A DNA stretch of 60,000 nucleotides from Tubulanus polymorphus (lineage: Eukaryota; Nemertea; Palaeonemertea; Tubulaniformes; Tubulanidae). The translations under genes and the position numbers were made by a program. Positions within the stretch are counted from its first letter, which is position 1. Each line of letters starts with the position of its first letter. Positions 51,401-55,067 of this stretch are shown piece by piece. Where the stretch lies: assembly GCF_964204645.1 (NCBI RefSeq), contig NC_134026.1:23146650-23206649 (forward strand), in the 5' to 3' direction. The notes beneath the pieces are model-generated. The model worked only from the letters and a program-made list of their open reading frames with translations. It was not told the DNA's origin and did not search any database.

Positions 51401-53689
51401 GGATGATCACTGTAGCATTCATAAATATCATATTCGCACAGAAAGTTTAACTTTCATAAGTAGCCATATTCTGCTATTATCAATGTTTGCCAGCCTTGGA
51501 TATTGTTCCAATATTTTGTAGTTTCTCTTCATAAAAAGTATTTTTCTCCCTTTTGTATGATAGTTTTCGCTTGAATATAGCCAGTATCTCCACCAGAAAT
51601 ATTCGTAAATTTGTCTCAATCTTACACCTACATACTTGTATGTATCTCGCAACGTTAATGAAATACTTATGAAAATGTATTTGCAAGAAATACTTCCGAT
51701 TTTCTCCCAAAATTTTAATTTACTATTATTAATTTGATTCAGTAAAAACGCAAATATAATTGTTTTATTTGCAGAAAATGTATCCTATAAGTCGTTTTTT
51801 CGTTTTCACTTCCATAATTTTTTATGTACTAAGAAAGAACAGGTTAGCCTGATCTAATGGAATTGATCATTATGTTTAGGTTCTGTGTAGTGGTAGGTTT
51901 TGGTTTACTTCAATCAGATTTTTCTTTATTTATGAAATTCTTATCATCAATGTATGTCTATTCAATGTAATTCCAATCTAAGAATCATAACTTAACGAAG
52001 AAAAAATTGATATAGATTAACTATTTTCTGCTTAAATCGAATGAAAAAAAATTGGTACATGCATTTATTTGTAGCTATTCTAGGAAATATGCAATTTAAA
52101 ATAGCACATGAAAAATAAGAATTTAGCTATAAGCGTTTCATTGAATATTTTTGGTTTCTGTAATTTTCAGCTAAAGGTCGCACTAACATTGAACTTCGGG
52201 AGCAATTTATTCTGGCCTCTGGAGTCAGTCAGTCAATGGCCCACTTTGTGCCTCGTAGTCCAAACAGTTCACATTCGGGTGGCAGTCAAAGTGGATACTC
52301 AACCTCCACATACACCACAAATAGATCCGCAAGCTCTACTGCTAGTGGACCTATTACCAAGGTCAGTAATTTTAGAAAATGAGGACCTATCTCTAACCTG
52401 GAATTTTTTCTAAAAGTTGATATGCCAAATACTTTTGGTTTTTCGGTCGATTGAGTGATGTGACGTAATCGGCTGTACACCTTAGAATTTGTGCACTTCA
52501 AACATTTTCACTGTGTCTGAACTAAAGATAGTAATATGATTCGTATAGATTCGAGAAAAGACACAATGGGGACATCCTTGGAGACAGGGCCGTTCAAAAA
52601 CAAGTCCTGATGCTGAGGTCAAAAACATAATGAGAGAAAATGGTGACGGATCAAAAATTCCACGTCCTGTTACTCCAAAAAATAGTAAGTAATACATAAT
52701 ACATTATATTATAATTCAATGATGTTTTTTAGTTCAGATCAATAGATTGTGTTGGTGCACGAGGCATGTATTCTACATCATAATTGTGTGAAGTTCAACT
52801 AATGAATGTATACGAATTGAGGATGTTTACTGTAATGAATCGTTATATCTATTATTTTGAATCGAAAGTATTGTTATTTTCTAGACTAGTTAATGTAGGA
52901 ATCAATGGTTTATATTAAATGGTGATTATGATTTCATTGAAAAGCTTACTAACTTCGAACATGCTGGCAGAATTGTCATGGCTTTTTTAGAGAGAGGAGT
53001 GTTAATTTGCCGAATTAGTTTCACATATATCACGGTTTAAATATTTGAAATTTAAATTCATTATTTGCTTCATACAAAAGTTTTGCATTTAAAGAGAGGA
53101 TCCTCTCAAGAGCTTTAATGATTTTTTTTTACACAAATTGCACACTAGTTGATTTTAATTGCTTCATTGAAAAAAACCTTTTGTCTGACCTTTAGATAGC
53201 TTAGTACGCAAATGTTTTTCAACTCACTGATACCGTAACATGAGCTTTGTGTAATGACCTATTATATGTGCCGATTGTAGTTAAATAAATATCATTGAAA
53301 ATTTTGAAGTACGTCTCTAATTATGGTTTCTGTAAACTGATTGAATTTTCATTCATATTTTAGTGACACCTACACCTGGAAGAGGTACCAGTAGACCGGG
53401 AAGTCGAACTGGAAGTCGACCATCTAGTCGACCATCTAGTCGGCCGGGTAGTCGACCACCCAGTCGATCAAATAGTCGACCTCCAAGTCGCCAGAGCAGT
53501 CGGCCACCAAGTCGTGCAGGAAGCGATCTTTCTTTAAACAGTAATGATTCTGAGAGCAGGATTCCTATTGCGACCCCATCTCTGCGCAGCGTTACATCAC
53601 CACGACGTTTAAGCACCGGATCGACATCTGGCATCGATTCTCTTGGATCTCGAATTCCAACTCGGTCATCATCACTGAAAAAGAAATGA
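2..53689 (+). CDS. MACF1: Spectraplakin (MACF1/dystonin/Short stop orthologue), 5'-partial, 46 core exons
   Basis: Giant cytolinker that in known family members crosslinks actin, microtubules and, through plakin repeats, other cytoskeletal or junctional partners. Domains seen in order: plectin-type repeats (2-8878, 9492-23681), spectrin repeats (26041-44972), paired EF hands (46448-47519), GAS2 domain (47593-47955), and a basic GSR/SxIP tail (48756-53689). Every exon join proposed below keeps phase, giving about 11,500 residues in this window. Reading is already open at base 2, so the first exon starts upstream, where CH and plakin domains are expected. Blocks such as [18 protein letters not shown] in the distal rod and VMVRVGGGW in GAS2 match the vertebrate family as I recall it. 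Invertebrates usually carry one gene ancestral to both MACF1 and DST, so the symbol stands for the family. The join assumes constitutive use of all core exons; isoforms are likely. Confidence 0.95.
5100..8600 (+). repeat. Diverged tandem array of ~93-residue triple plectin repeats
   Basis: Units begin with (I/L/V)SF-x-x-A-(L/I)-x-x-G-(L/A)-x-D near 5110, 5378, 5663, 5950, 6227, 6509, 6935, 7218, 7497, 7780, 8059 and 8340, a spacing of about 270-290 bp with one irregular interval. Each unit holds three plectin-type motifs. The middle one often contains LT-x-x-G-x-(G/A)-M or a similar link. Protein similarity is clear but DNA similarity is low, so this is an old array, unlike the one in the next exon. 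Confidence 0.85.
8879..9491 (+). other. Intron between the two giant plectin-repeat exons
   Basis: It runs from GTAAGC to TTTACAG and is 613 bp, phase 0. The exon 1 frame stays open to a stop at 9053-9055, but the readthrough peptide has no plectin character. I see no other gene or repeat. Confidence 0.85.
9492..23681 (+). CDS. MACF1: Spectraplakin exon 2: 14.19-kb plectin-repeat exon
   Basis: A single exon of 14,190 bp (4,730 codons) with no in-frame stop, bounded by TTTACAG and AAG|GTAAAA, both phase 0. It could therefore be skipped without a frameshift. The content is almost all plectin-type repeats (D-P-x-T-G-x-x-(M/I)-(S/T)-L-x-E-A-I-x-x-G). Layout: irregular repeats with two paralogous blocks (about 10010-10800 and 11460-12250), a linker with a hydrophobic patch (about 14040-14530), the homogenised 100-residue array (14540-20060), further irregular repeats with basic Ser/Thr-rich linkers (20720-20790, 22230-22310, 22610-22730), and an acidic end (about 23330-23681). 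Role by family: docking of plakin-repeat partners; the partners cannot be inferred here. Confidence 0.95.
10010..10800 (+). repeat. Paralogous plectin-repeat block, copy A
   Basis: It encodes E-S-G-L-F-I-D-P, then the insert [19 protein letters not shown], then [11 protein letters not shown] and VGIIMAAHQ. The same ordered landmarks recur about 1.45 kb downstream (11460-12250), which indicates a segmental duplication within the exon. Confidence 0.85.
11460..12250 (+). repeat. Paralogous plectin-repeat block, copy B
   Basis: It repeats the landmarks of 10010-10800: [39 protein letters not shown] and IGVIMAADQ. The blocks are clearly paralogous in protein but diverged in DNA, so the duplication is not recent. 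Confidence 0.85.
14540..20060 (+). repeat. Homogenised tandem array, 19 units of 300 bp (100 codons)
   Basis: The segment encoding (S/T)LQQA(I/V) recurs at about 14540, 14840, 15134, and then every 300 bp to 19934. The only length change is a 6-nt deletion near 14917 that removes two residues. Each unit encodes three plectin-like motifs carrying DPKTG, TPTGE and DQTSGH, joined by [17 protein letters not shown]. Units in the middle differ by a few to tens of bases. The last units (from about 18840) are more diverged, as expected under unequal exchange. Confidence 0.95.
23682..26040 (+). other. 2.36-kb intron between plectin repeats and spectrin rod
   Basis: A phase 0 intron from GTAAAA to TTTCAG, strongly AT-rich. 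I see no credible exon, ORF or repeat in it. It separates the last plectin exon from the first rod exon. Confidence 0.85.
26041..26187 (+). CDS. MACF1: Spectraplakin exon 3: first spectrin-rod exon in window
   Basis: 49 codons, phase 0 to 0, donor AGG|GTCAGT. It encodes [16 protein letters not shown], a spectrin helix A with its Trp, then a Gln-rich stretch. It marks the switch from plectin repeats to coiled-coil rod. Confidence 0.85.
26188..27013 (+). other. 826-bp intron in spectrin rod
   Basis: AT-rich, GTCAGT to TTTTAG, phase 0. A 71-codon open frame at 26681-26896 shows no recognisable domain. Nothing else seen. Confidence 0.8.
27014..27352 (+). CDS. MACF1: Spectraplakin exon 4: spectrin repeats
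   Basis: 113 codons, phase 0 to 0, bounded by TTTTAG and AAG|GTAAAC. Amphipathic helices continue helix B and C of the preceding repeat and include a next helix A ([15 protein letters not shown]). Confidence 0.9.
27386..27463 (+). repeat. (CTGG)n microsatellite, about 19 uninterrupted copies
   Basis: 78 bp of pure CTGG tandem in the intron between exons 4 and 5, starting 34 bp after the donor. There are no interruptions, so length polymorphism is likely. Confidence 0.97.
27530..27729 (+). CDS. MACF1: Spectraplakin exon 5: spectrin repeat
   Basis: 200 nt, phase 0 to 2, acceptor TTATAG, donor AAG|GTAAGT. It holds helix B and a charged linker ([18 protein letters not shown]) that continues into [12 protein letters not shown] in the next exon. 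Confidence 0.88.
27809..28994 (+). CDS. MACF1: Spectraplakin exon 6: long spectrin-rod exon
   Basis: 1,186 nt, phase 2 to 0, ending CAA|GTATGT. Four helix-A Trp signatures ([47 protein letters not shown]) show that it spans about four spectrin repeats. It is the longest rod exon here. Confidence 0.92.
29114..29234 (+). CDS. MACF1: Spectraplakin exon 7: spectrin helix then basic/Ser-rich linker start
   Basis: 121 nt, phase 0 to 1, from TTATAG to GAG|GTAAAC. Helical [18 protein letters not shown] runs into [13 protein letters not shown], where the rod pattern breaks. Confidence 0.85.
29235..29918 (+). other. 684-bp intron before Ser-rich linker exon
   Basis: GTAAAC to GTTTAG, phase 1, AT-rich. 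No exon or repeat recognised. Confidence 0.8.
29919..30053 (+). CDS. MACF1: Spectraplakin exon 8: Ser-rich disordered linker, phase 1-1
   Basis: 135 nt. It encodes [20 protein letters not shown] followed by a short [11 protein letters not shown] segment, with no heptad or helix pattern. Entry and exit are both phase 1, so it can be skipped without changing frame. It interrupts the coiled-coil rod. The SP, TP and RKSS-type sites suggest a phosphorylatable spacer, which is inference. Confidence 0.88.
30054..30485 (+). other. 432-bp intron after Ser-rich linker exon
   Basis: GTAAGG to TTACAG, phase 1, AT-rich. Nothing else recognised. Confidence 0.8.
30486..30851 (+). CDS. MACF1: Spectraplakin exon 9: spectrin repeat
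   Basis: 366 nt, phase 1 to 1, donor TAG|GTATGT. Helix C ([19 protein letters not shown]) leads into helix A ([16 protein letters not shown]) and helix B of the next repeat. Confidence 0.9.
30926..31125 (+). CDS. MACF1: Spectraplakin exon 10: spectrin repeat
   Basis: 200 nt, phase 1 to 0, after a short 74-bp intron. Helix C ([17 protein letters not shown]) and helix A ([18 protein letters not shown]). Confidence 0.9.
31209..31541 (+). CDS. MACF1: Spectraplakin exon 11: spectrin repeat
   Basis: 333 nt, phase 0 to 0, donor ACG|GTAAGA. It carries the [18 protein letters not shown] helix C and the [17 protein letters not shown] helix A. Confidence 0.9.
31801..31963 (+). CDS. MACF1: Spectraplakin exon 12: spectrin repeat
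   Basis: 163 nt, phase 0 to 1, acceptor TTAAAG, donor TTG|GTAAGT. Helix B ([16 protein letters not shown]) and the start of helix C. Confidence 0.88.
32037..32203 (+). CDS. MACF1: Spectraplakin exon 13: spectrin repeat
   Basis: 167 nt, phase 1 to 0, acceptor ATCAAG, donor GAA|GTACGT. Helix A ([17 protein letters not shown]) and the short link to helix B. Confidence 0.87.
32321..32792 (+). CDS. MACF1: Spectraplakin exon 14: spectrin repeats
   Basis: 472 nt, phase 0 to 1, acceptor TTTCAG. It covers one full repeat with helix [17 protein letters not shown] and helix [12 protein letters not shown]. Confidence 0.9.
32867..33036 (+). CDS. MACF1: Spectraplakin exon 15: spectrin repeat
   Basis: 170 nt, phase 1 to 0, from TTTTAG to AAG|GTAATC. 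The helix [19 protein letters not shown] continues in frame from exon 14 (…[12 protein letters not shown]). Confidence 0.88.
33037..33588 (+). other. 552-bp intron carrying a TE-like repeat
   Basis: Phase 0 intron, GTAATC to TCACAG. Its central part (33117-33503) is a dispersed-repeat candidate annotated separately. Confidence 0.8.
33117..33503. repeat. Candidate MITE-like repeat with CCAATAAG/CTTATTGG inverted motifs
   Basis: The left end has GGCCAATAAGTCGAG (about 33130). It is echoed in inverse orientation by ATCGGCTTATTGGGCGG near 33168 and CTCGGCTTATTGGGTGG near 33463. Outer motifs TACCGTAATTTCCGG and GGGTGGTATATG are loosely inverted. Similar short motifs recur in many invertebrate genomes as far as I recall. 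No coding capacity is seen. Confidence 0.55.
33589..33804 (+). CDS. MACF1: Spectraplakin exon 16: spectrin repeat
   Basis: 72 codons, phase 0 to 0, donor CAG|GTACCT. Helix B ([18 protein letters not shown]) and helix C ([16 protein letters not shown]). Confidence 0.9.
33913..34026 (+). CDS. MACF1: Spectraplakin exon 17: spectrin repeat
   Basis: 38 codons, phase 0 to 0, from TTTGCAG to GAG|GTTTGT. Helix A ([18 protein letters not shown]) and the link to helix B in exon 18. Confidence 0.88.
34096..34422 (+). CDS. MACF1: Spectraplakin exon 18: spectrin repeat
   Basis: 109 codons, phase 0 to 0, acceptor TTTCAG, weak donor AAG|GTTATT. The helices [19 protein letters not shown] and [20 protein letters not shown] fit the rod pattern. 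Confidence 0.88.
34516..34677 (+). CDS. MACF1: Spectraplakin exon 19: spectrin repeat
   Basis: 54 codons, phase 0 to 0, from TTTTAG to AAG|GTATAT. It ends with the helix C core [14 protein letters not shown], which carries the conserved Trp. Confidence 0.9.
34775..34945 (+). CDS. MACF1: Spectraplakin exon 20: spectrin repeat
   Basis: 57 codons, phase 0 to 0, acceptor ATCATAG, donor AAG|GTAAAT. Helix [19 protein letters not shown] and the link to helix B. Confidence 0.9.
35038..35367 (+). CDS. MACF1: Spectraplakin exon 21: spectrin repeats
   Basis: 110 codons, phase 0 to 0, from TTTCTAG to AAG|GTGAGA. Helix [21 protein letters not shown] and helix [18 protein letters not shown]; it ends at QIDEHK, a usual exon break in this family. 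Confidence 0.92.
35519..35560 (+). CDS. MACF1: Candidate 42-nt microexon in spectrin rod (alternative)
   Basis: A T-rich tract ends in TTTCTTAG. Then come 14 codons ([14 protein letters not shown]) and a good donor, ATG|GTGAGA. Phase is 0 on both sides, matching the host intron (35368-35825). The peptide is hydrophobic and Pro-containing, unlike the rod. Exons 21 and 22 join naturally without it (EHK|ELIDQ), so if real it is probably an alternative insert. Confidence 0.45.
35826..36158 (+). CDS. MACF1: Spectraplakin exon 22: spectrin repeats
   Basis: 111 codons, phase 0 to 0, acceptor TAACAG, donor ATG|GTATTT. Helix [19 protein letters not shown] and helix [18 protein letters not shown]. Confidence 0.9.
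36159..37464 (+). other. 1.3-kb intron with dispersed-repeat sequence
   Basis: Phase 0 intron, GTATTT to TACTAG. Part of it (36385-36930) resembles the intron sequence at 40687-40990 and is annotated as a repeat. No convincing exon seen. Confidence 0.75.
36385..36930. repeat. Diverged dispersed repeat, copy 1
   Basis: TTTTAGCCCACTTGAGACTT with AAATCCCAGTGG here parallels TTTTAGTCCACTATGGACTT with AAGTCCCCACAGG at 40687. The later phrases ATTCACTTTTCATC, CCCAATCGG…GGCGGCCA and ATGCCAACC also recur there in the same order. Boundaries are approximate. Confidence 0.5.
37465..37549 (+). CDS. MACF1: Spectraplakin exon 23: spectrin repeat
   Basis: 85 nt, phase 0 to 1, from TACTAG to AAG|GTATTT. 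Helix B ([18 protein letters not shown]). Confidence 0.87.
37630..37853 (+). CDS. MACF1: Spectraplakin exon 24: spectrin repeat
   Basis: 224 nt, phase 1 to 0, acceptor TATTAG, donor CAG|GTAGGA. Helix C ([15 protein letters not shown]) and helix A ([18 protein letters not shown]). Confidence 0.9.
37934..38587 (+). CDS. MACF1: Spectraplakin exon 25: two spectrin repeats
   Basis: 218 codons, phase 0 to 0, from TTGTAG to AGG|GTAAGC. Two helix A signatures ([33 protein letters not shown]). Its second half resembles exon 24 ([15 protein letters not shown] versus [15 protein letters not shown]), pointing to local repeat duplication. Confidence 0.92.
38736..38942 (+). CDS. MACF1: Spectraplakin exon 26: spectrin repeat
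   Basis: 69 codons, phase 0 to 0, acceptor TAAAAG, donor GAG|GTTAGT. Helix B ([18 protein letters not shown]) and helix C ([20 protein letters not shown]). Confidence 0.88.
39032..39151 (+). CDS. MACF1: Spectraplakin exon 27: spectrin repeat
   Basis: 40 codons, phase 0 to 0, from TTTGTAG to AAG|GTTAGC. Helix A ([18 protein letters not shown]) ending at QIAENK. Confidence 0.87.
39236..39347 (+). CDS. MACF1: Spectraplakin exon 28: spectrin repeat
   Basis: 112 nt, phase 0 to 1, from TTATAG to AAG|GTGTGT. Helix B ([20 protein letters not shown]). Confidence 0.87.
39444..39895 (+). CDS. MACF1: Spectraplakin exon 29: spectrin repeats
   Basis: 452 nt, phase 1 to 0, from TTATAG to ATG|GTAGGT. Helix [20 protein letters not shown] and a following full repeat ending in [15 protein letters not shown]. 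Confidence 0.92.
39981..40253 (+). CDS. MACF1: Spectraplakin exon 30: spectrin repeat
   Basis: 91 codons, phase 0 to 0, from TTTGCAG to AAG|GTGAAT. Helix [20 protein letters not shown] and helix [16 protein letters not shown]. Confidence 0.92.
40341..40496 (+). CDS. MACF1: Spectraplakin exon 31: spectrin repeat
   Basis: 52 codons, phase 0 to 0, from TCTATAG to AAG|GTAAAA. Helix [19 protein letters not shown], ending at ISKHK. Confidence 0.92.
40497..41410 (+). other. 914-bp intron with second copy of dispersed repeat
   Basis: Phase 0 intron, GTAAAA to CTGACAG. 40687-40990 matches the repeat in the 36.4-kb intron. No exon recognised. Confidence 0.75.
40687..40990. repeat. Diverged dispersed repeat, copy 2
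   Basis: It shares ordered blocks with 36385-36930, including TTTTAGTCCACTATGGACTT, CGTTCACCTTTCAT, ATGCCAACA and CCCAATTGGTGGCCATC. The type of element is not identifiable. Confidence 0.5.
41411..41476 (+). CDS. MACF1: Candidate 66-nt exon paralogous to the start of exon 32 (alternative)
   Basis: A very strong pyrimidine tract ends in CTGACAG. Then come 22 codons ([18 protein letters not shown] then AGDQ) and a weak donor, CAG|GTTGCC. Phase is 0 on both sides. The peptide aligns without gaps to the first 22 residues of exon 32 (shared DV, H, S, V, AG), a spectrin helix B. It looks like a partial exon duplication. Inclusion would lengthen the helix; readthrough would stop at 41627-41629. Confidence 0.5.
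41477..42113 (+). other. 637-bp intronic stretch before exon 32
   Basis: AT-rich, with no remainder of a duplicated exon found and no repeat recognised. Confidence 0.75.
42114..42311 (+). CDS. MACF1: Spectraplakin exon 32: spectrin repeat
   Basis: 66 codons, phase 0 to 0, from ATATAG to GAG|GTAAAG. It continues [15 protein letters not shown] as helix B and ends with helix [17 protein letters not shown]. Confidence 0.92.
42465..42593 (+). CDS. MACF1: Spectraplakin exon 33: spectrin repeat
   Basis: 43 codons, phase 0 to 0, from ATCTAG to ATG|GTGAGA. Helix A plus [19 protein letters not shown], a phrase I recognise from the vertebrate family. Confidence 0.92.
42676..43209 (+). CDS. MACF1: Spectraplakin exon 34: conserved distal spectrin repeats
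   Basis: 178 codons, phase 0 to 0, from TTATAG to AAG|GTAACA. It includes [19 protein letters not shown] and the nearly invariant [20 protein letters not shown] of MACF1/dystonin, the best single marker of orthology in the rod. Confidence 0.95.
43306..43947 (+). CDS. MACF1: Spectraplakin exon 35: distal spectrin repeats
   Basis: 214 codons, phase 0 to 0, from TTCTAG to GAT|GTTAGT. Family phrases: [51 protein letters not shown]. Confidence 0.95.
44024..44152 (+). CDS. MACF1: Spectraplakin exon 36: spectrin repeat
   Basis: 43 codons, phase 0 to 0, from ATTTAG to AAG|GTAAGT. Helix A ([19 protein letters not shown]) then [20 protein letters not shown]. Confidence 0.92.
44265..44722 (+). CDS. 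MACF1: Spectraplakin exon 37: last full spectrin repeats
   Basis: 458 nt, phase 0 to 2, from TTTCAG to [28 protein letters not shown] and [17 protein letters not shown] match the family. It ends in a basic Ser-rich linker ([13 protein letters not shown]). Confidence 0.95.
44810..44972 (+). CDS. MACF1: Spectraplakin exon 38: final helix before EF hands
   Basis: 163 nt, phase 2 to 0, from TTTCAG to [28 protein letters not shown] is the usual terminal rod helix upstream of the EF hands. Confidence 0.95.
45168..45221 (+). CDS. MACF1: Candidate 54-nt alternative exon before EF hands
   Basis: TTATTCAG, then 18 codons ([18 protein letters not shown]), then GAG|GTTTGT. It is phase 0 on both sides, the same phase as the host intron. 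The peptide has no recognisable domain, and exons 38 and 39 join naturally without it. Confidence 0.35.
45587..45622 (+). CDS. MACF1: Candidate 36-nt microexon before EF hands
   Basis: A T-rich tract ends in ATTGCAG. Then come 12 codons ([12 protein letters not shown]) and ATG|GTGGGT, phase 0 on both sides. Weak evidence: splice sites and frame only. Confidence 0.3.
46448..46610 (+). CDS. MACF1: Spectraplakin exon 39: first EF hand
   Basis: 163 nt, phase 0 to 1, from TCTTCAG to [27 protein letters not shown] precedes a canonical Ca-binding loop [12 protein letters not shown] with all coordinating positions filled. Confidence 0.96.
46611..47406 (+). other. 796-bp intron between the two EF-hand exons
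   Basis: Phase 1 intron, GTAAGT to TTTCAG, holding a strong 27-nt microexon candidate (46780-46806). The rest is AT-rich with nothing recognised. Confidence 0.8.
46780..46806 (+). CDS. MACF1: Candidate 27-nt microexon between EF hands (phase 1-1)
   Basis: The acceptor has a long pyrimidine tract (TTTTGTCTTCGCTTCTCTC then ATGTAG). 27 nt follow, then the near-consensus donor AAA|GTAAGC. Entry and exit are both phase 1, matching the host intron. Inclusion would insert KRHDGIRWK between the EF hands, just before KFPTTRMEM. Best supported of the microexon candidates by splice-site strength. Confidence 0.55.
47407..47519 (+). CDS. MACF1: Spectraplakin exon 40: second EF hand
   Basis: 113 nt, phase 1 to 0, from TTTCAG to [25 protein letters not shown] leads to a canonical loop [12 protein letters not shown]. 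Confidence 0.96.
47593..47709 (+). CDS. MACF1: Spectraplakin exon 41: GAS2 domain, N-terminal part
   Basis: 39 codons, phase 0 to 0, from TTTCAAG to CGA|GTACGT. Cys-containing start of the GAS2 fold ([20 protein letters not shown]). The intron before it is only 73 bp. Confidence 0.95.
47838..47955 (+). CDS. MACF1: Spectraplakin exon 42: GAS2 domain, C-terminal part
   Basis: 118 nt, phase 0 to 1, from TTTTAG to [26 protein letters not shown] and [12 protein letters not shown] are the microtubule-binding GAS2 signature. The join KYR|FGESQ corresponds, as I recall, to the shorter of two vertebrate splice forms here. Confidence 0.97.
47956..48755 (+). other. 800-bp intron after GAS2 domain
   Basis: Phase 1, GTATGT to AAACAG, AT-rich. 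No exon or repeat recognised. Confidence 0.8.
48756..48827 (+). CDS. MACF1: Spectraplakin exon 43: post-GAS2 linker
   Basis: 72 nt, phase 1 to 1, from AAACAG to ATG|GTATAT. Basic [20 protein letters not shown] followed by PNLN. Symmetrical phase allows in-frame skipping. Confidence 0.82.
49662..49682 (+). CDS. MACF1: Candidate 21-nt microexon in tail (phase 1-1)
   Basis: A pyrimidine-rich run (GCTATTTCTATTTTCTTCC) ends in GTTTAG. 21 nt follow, then GAG|GTAGAG. Both phases are 1, matching the host intron. It would insert seven residues within GNFQNIGA. Support is splice sites and frame only. Confidence 0.35.
50044..50141 (+). ncRNA. Pre-miRNA-like hairpin in spectraplakin intron (candidate)
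   Basis: Two 37-nt arms (50044-50080 and 50105-50141) pair over their whole length around a 24-nt loop. There are three non-pairing positions and four that become G-U wobble pairs in + strand RNA. The loop-proximal core (ATGAGCCATTTTC with its complement) is perfect. Size and shape fit an animal pre-miRNA. I recognise no known mature sequence. A small palindromic transposon remnant is the main alternative. Confidence 0.4.
52171..52361 (+). CDS. MACF1: Spectraplakin exon 44: conserved post-GAS2 segment
   Basis: 191 nt, phase 1 to 0, from TTTCAG to [29 protein letters not shown] closely follows the family consensus after GAS2; a Ser/Thr-rich region follows. Confidence 0.95.
52549..52684 (+). 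CDS. MACF1: Spectraplakin exon 45: tail with first SxIP motif
   Basis: 136 nt, phase 0 to 1, from CGTATAG to A|GTAAGT. Basic, Ser/Pro-containing. SKIP at 52651-52662 in a [10 protein letters not shown] context is a classic EB1-binding SxIP motif. Confidence 0.93.
52685..53363 (+). other. 679-bp last intron of spectraplakin
   Basis: Phase 1, GTAAGT to TTTTAG, AT-rich. Nothing else recognised. Confidence 0.8.
53364..53689 (+). CDS. MACF1: Spectraplakin exon 46: terminal GSR/SxIP exon with stop
   Basis: 326 nt, phase 1 to the TGA stop at 53687-53689. [20 protein letters not shown] opens a run of Ser-Arg dipeptides with G, P or S spacers (53387-53530), the basic microtubule-binding GSR region. 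It is followed by two further SxIP motifs (SRIP at 53555-53566 and 53648-53659) and a C-terminal SSSLKKK. With exon 45 this makes three SxIP motifs for EB-dependent plus-end tracking. Confidence 0.96.
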
Positions 53690-54857
53690 TGAATCCATGG
53701 AAAATTACAAGATTCTCTCTAGCCTGGTGCTTCTTTAAAGTGTCTGTGATAACATTGTGCATTTAAATACCATTTTTAAGCTGCTAATATTTGAAAAAAC
53801 GGCTGTCCCATATTGATATCGATAGTAATATACATATGAACGTATAGACACATGACCTTGAAAAAGGTCAAATAGACTGGATTTTACAGATGTTATCATG
53901 AATAGATAATACAATAATTCAATGTTGATTAAGTGTTAAATTGACATATTTATGCCATATTCATCCTTACATTCCACATTATTCGTGCATTTTCATTCAT
54001 CACTCCCGAATCTAACACCCAAAATAACACATGACAGCAGTAGATTATCATTTACTCTAAAGAATTCAGTTCTCCACTAGGAGATCAAGGAGAATTGCTC
54101 TTAAAACTAAAACATGTAATGTACAATTTTATAAATGCCTAAACCGAATTTGAATAATTGAAAATTAACATTTTGTCATCATGCCCATGCTTGTTTTGGT
54201 GGCATGGGGATGCCATGATTGTGACCATGGTCATACAAAGACTGAAGATCTTGTATTCTAGTTGGATGACATATTTTCTAAGCTTCTGCTTATTACCTGT
54301 TGTGTGTGCATTGTATACGTAGAAATGAATTAATCTAAAATACTGTTAAAATAAGACCATTGAGATGTAGTATTACTATATAATCATCTTAAGTTAATTC
54401 ATTAGTGTGTAAAAATTTGTGATTTATAAATAACTTAAATTGTTTGGCAGAATACTGCGATGCCTGTAATATATAACTCTATATTACTTAAATATTTTGT
54501 TTGGTTTTTTTTGTAAATGTAAATTTTACGTAAATTATGGTGTATTATATTTGTGAACGATGGCTATGAGTTCAATTTTTGTTGCTAGAAATCTTTCTGC
54601 GCTTAATGGCAGTGCAGCCACTTATATCTGATGCTGACATGTGTATTTAGAGATTTATTTATTTGAACGTTTTTCAGCAAACGAACACAGAGACAACTTG
54701 TCGGTTGCTGCTTGAGAAATACATAATATCCACTTCATTTCAATATTGTTTCACAGATATGTGCAACGCAACCAACCATGCATCCGCTTCTCGTAATTAA
54801 CAAATTTAGACTTTATAATTAGATTTGAATGAGAATTGCTTTTTTACTTTGAAATGA

Positions 54858-54863
54858 AATAAA
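54858..54863 (+). promoter_or_regulatory. Polyadenylation signal candidate 1, spectraplakin
   Basis: AATAAA about 1.17 kb after the stop codon, followed by a GT-rich stretch (ATGTCTCTGTGTTAGG) typical of a downstream element. Confidence 0.6.
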
Positions 54864-54987
54864 TATTAACATGTCTCTGTGTTAGGTTATCTTGATTAAT
54901 GCTTTTTAAGATTATATATATTATTGCTGAGCTCTCCGTAAATTAAAAGATGGTGATGAAGTATTAAGTTTGTGCTTTGCGGCAGCA

Positions 54988-54993
54988 AATAAA
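54988..54993 (+). promoter_or_regulatory. Polyadenylation signal candidate 2, spectraplakin
   Basis: AATAAA 130 bp after the first, followed within 40 bp by T/G-rich sequence (TTAGTTGTGATTTATGTTTTG). Either or both may be used. Confidence 0.5.
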
Positions 54994-55067
54994 ATTTGCA
55001 AACAAAAGAATATTAGTTGTGATTTATGTTTTGACGGCTGGATGGACTAGGATGTGAGGATTTTTTA

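Larger units (their letters stand above)
48828..52170 (+). other. 3.34-kb intron in C-terminal tail
   Basis: Phase 1, GTATAT to TTTCAG. It contains a 21-nt microexon candidate (49662-49682) and a pre-miRNA-like hairpin (50044-50141). Otherwise AT-rich with no recognisable gene on either strand. Confidence 0.8.
53690..55015 (+). other. 3'UTR of spectraplakin (approximate end)
   Basis: AT-rich non-coding sequence after the stop, extending to one of two AATAAA signals (54858 and 54988). There is no ORF of note. The exact cleavage site cannot be seen. Confidence 0.65.

Noticed and set aside
53353-53634. Minus-strand ORF rich in Gly-Arg-Leu
   Set aside because: It is the antisense of the GSR coding repeat. 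The low-complexity pattern is explained by the sense strand.
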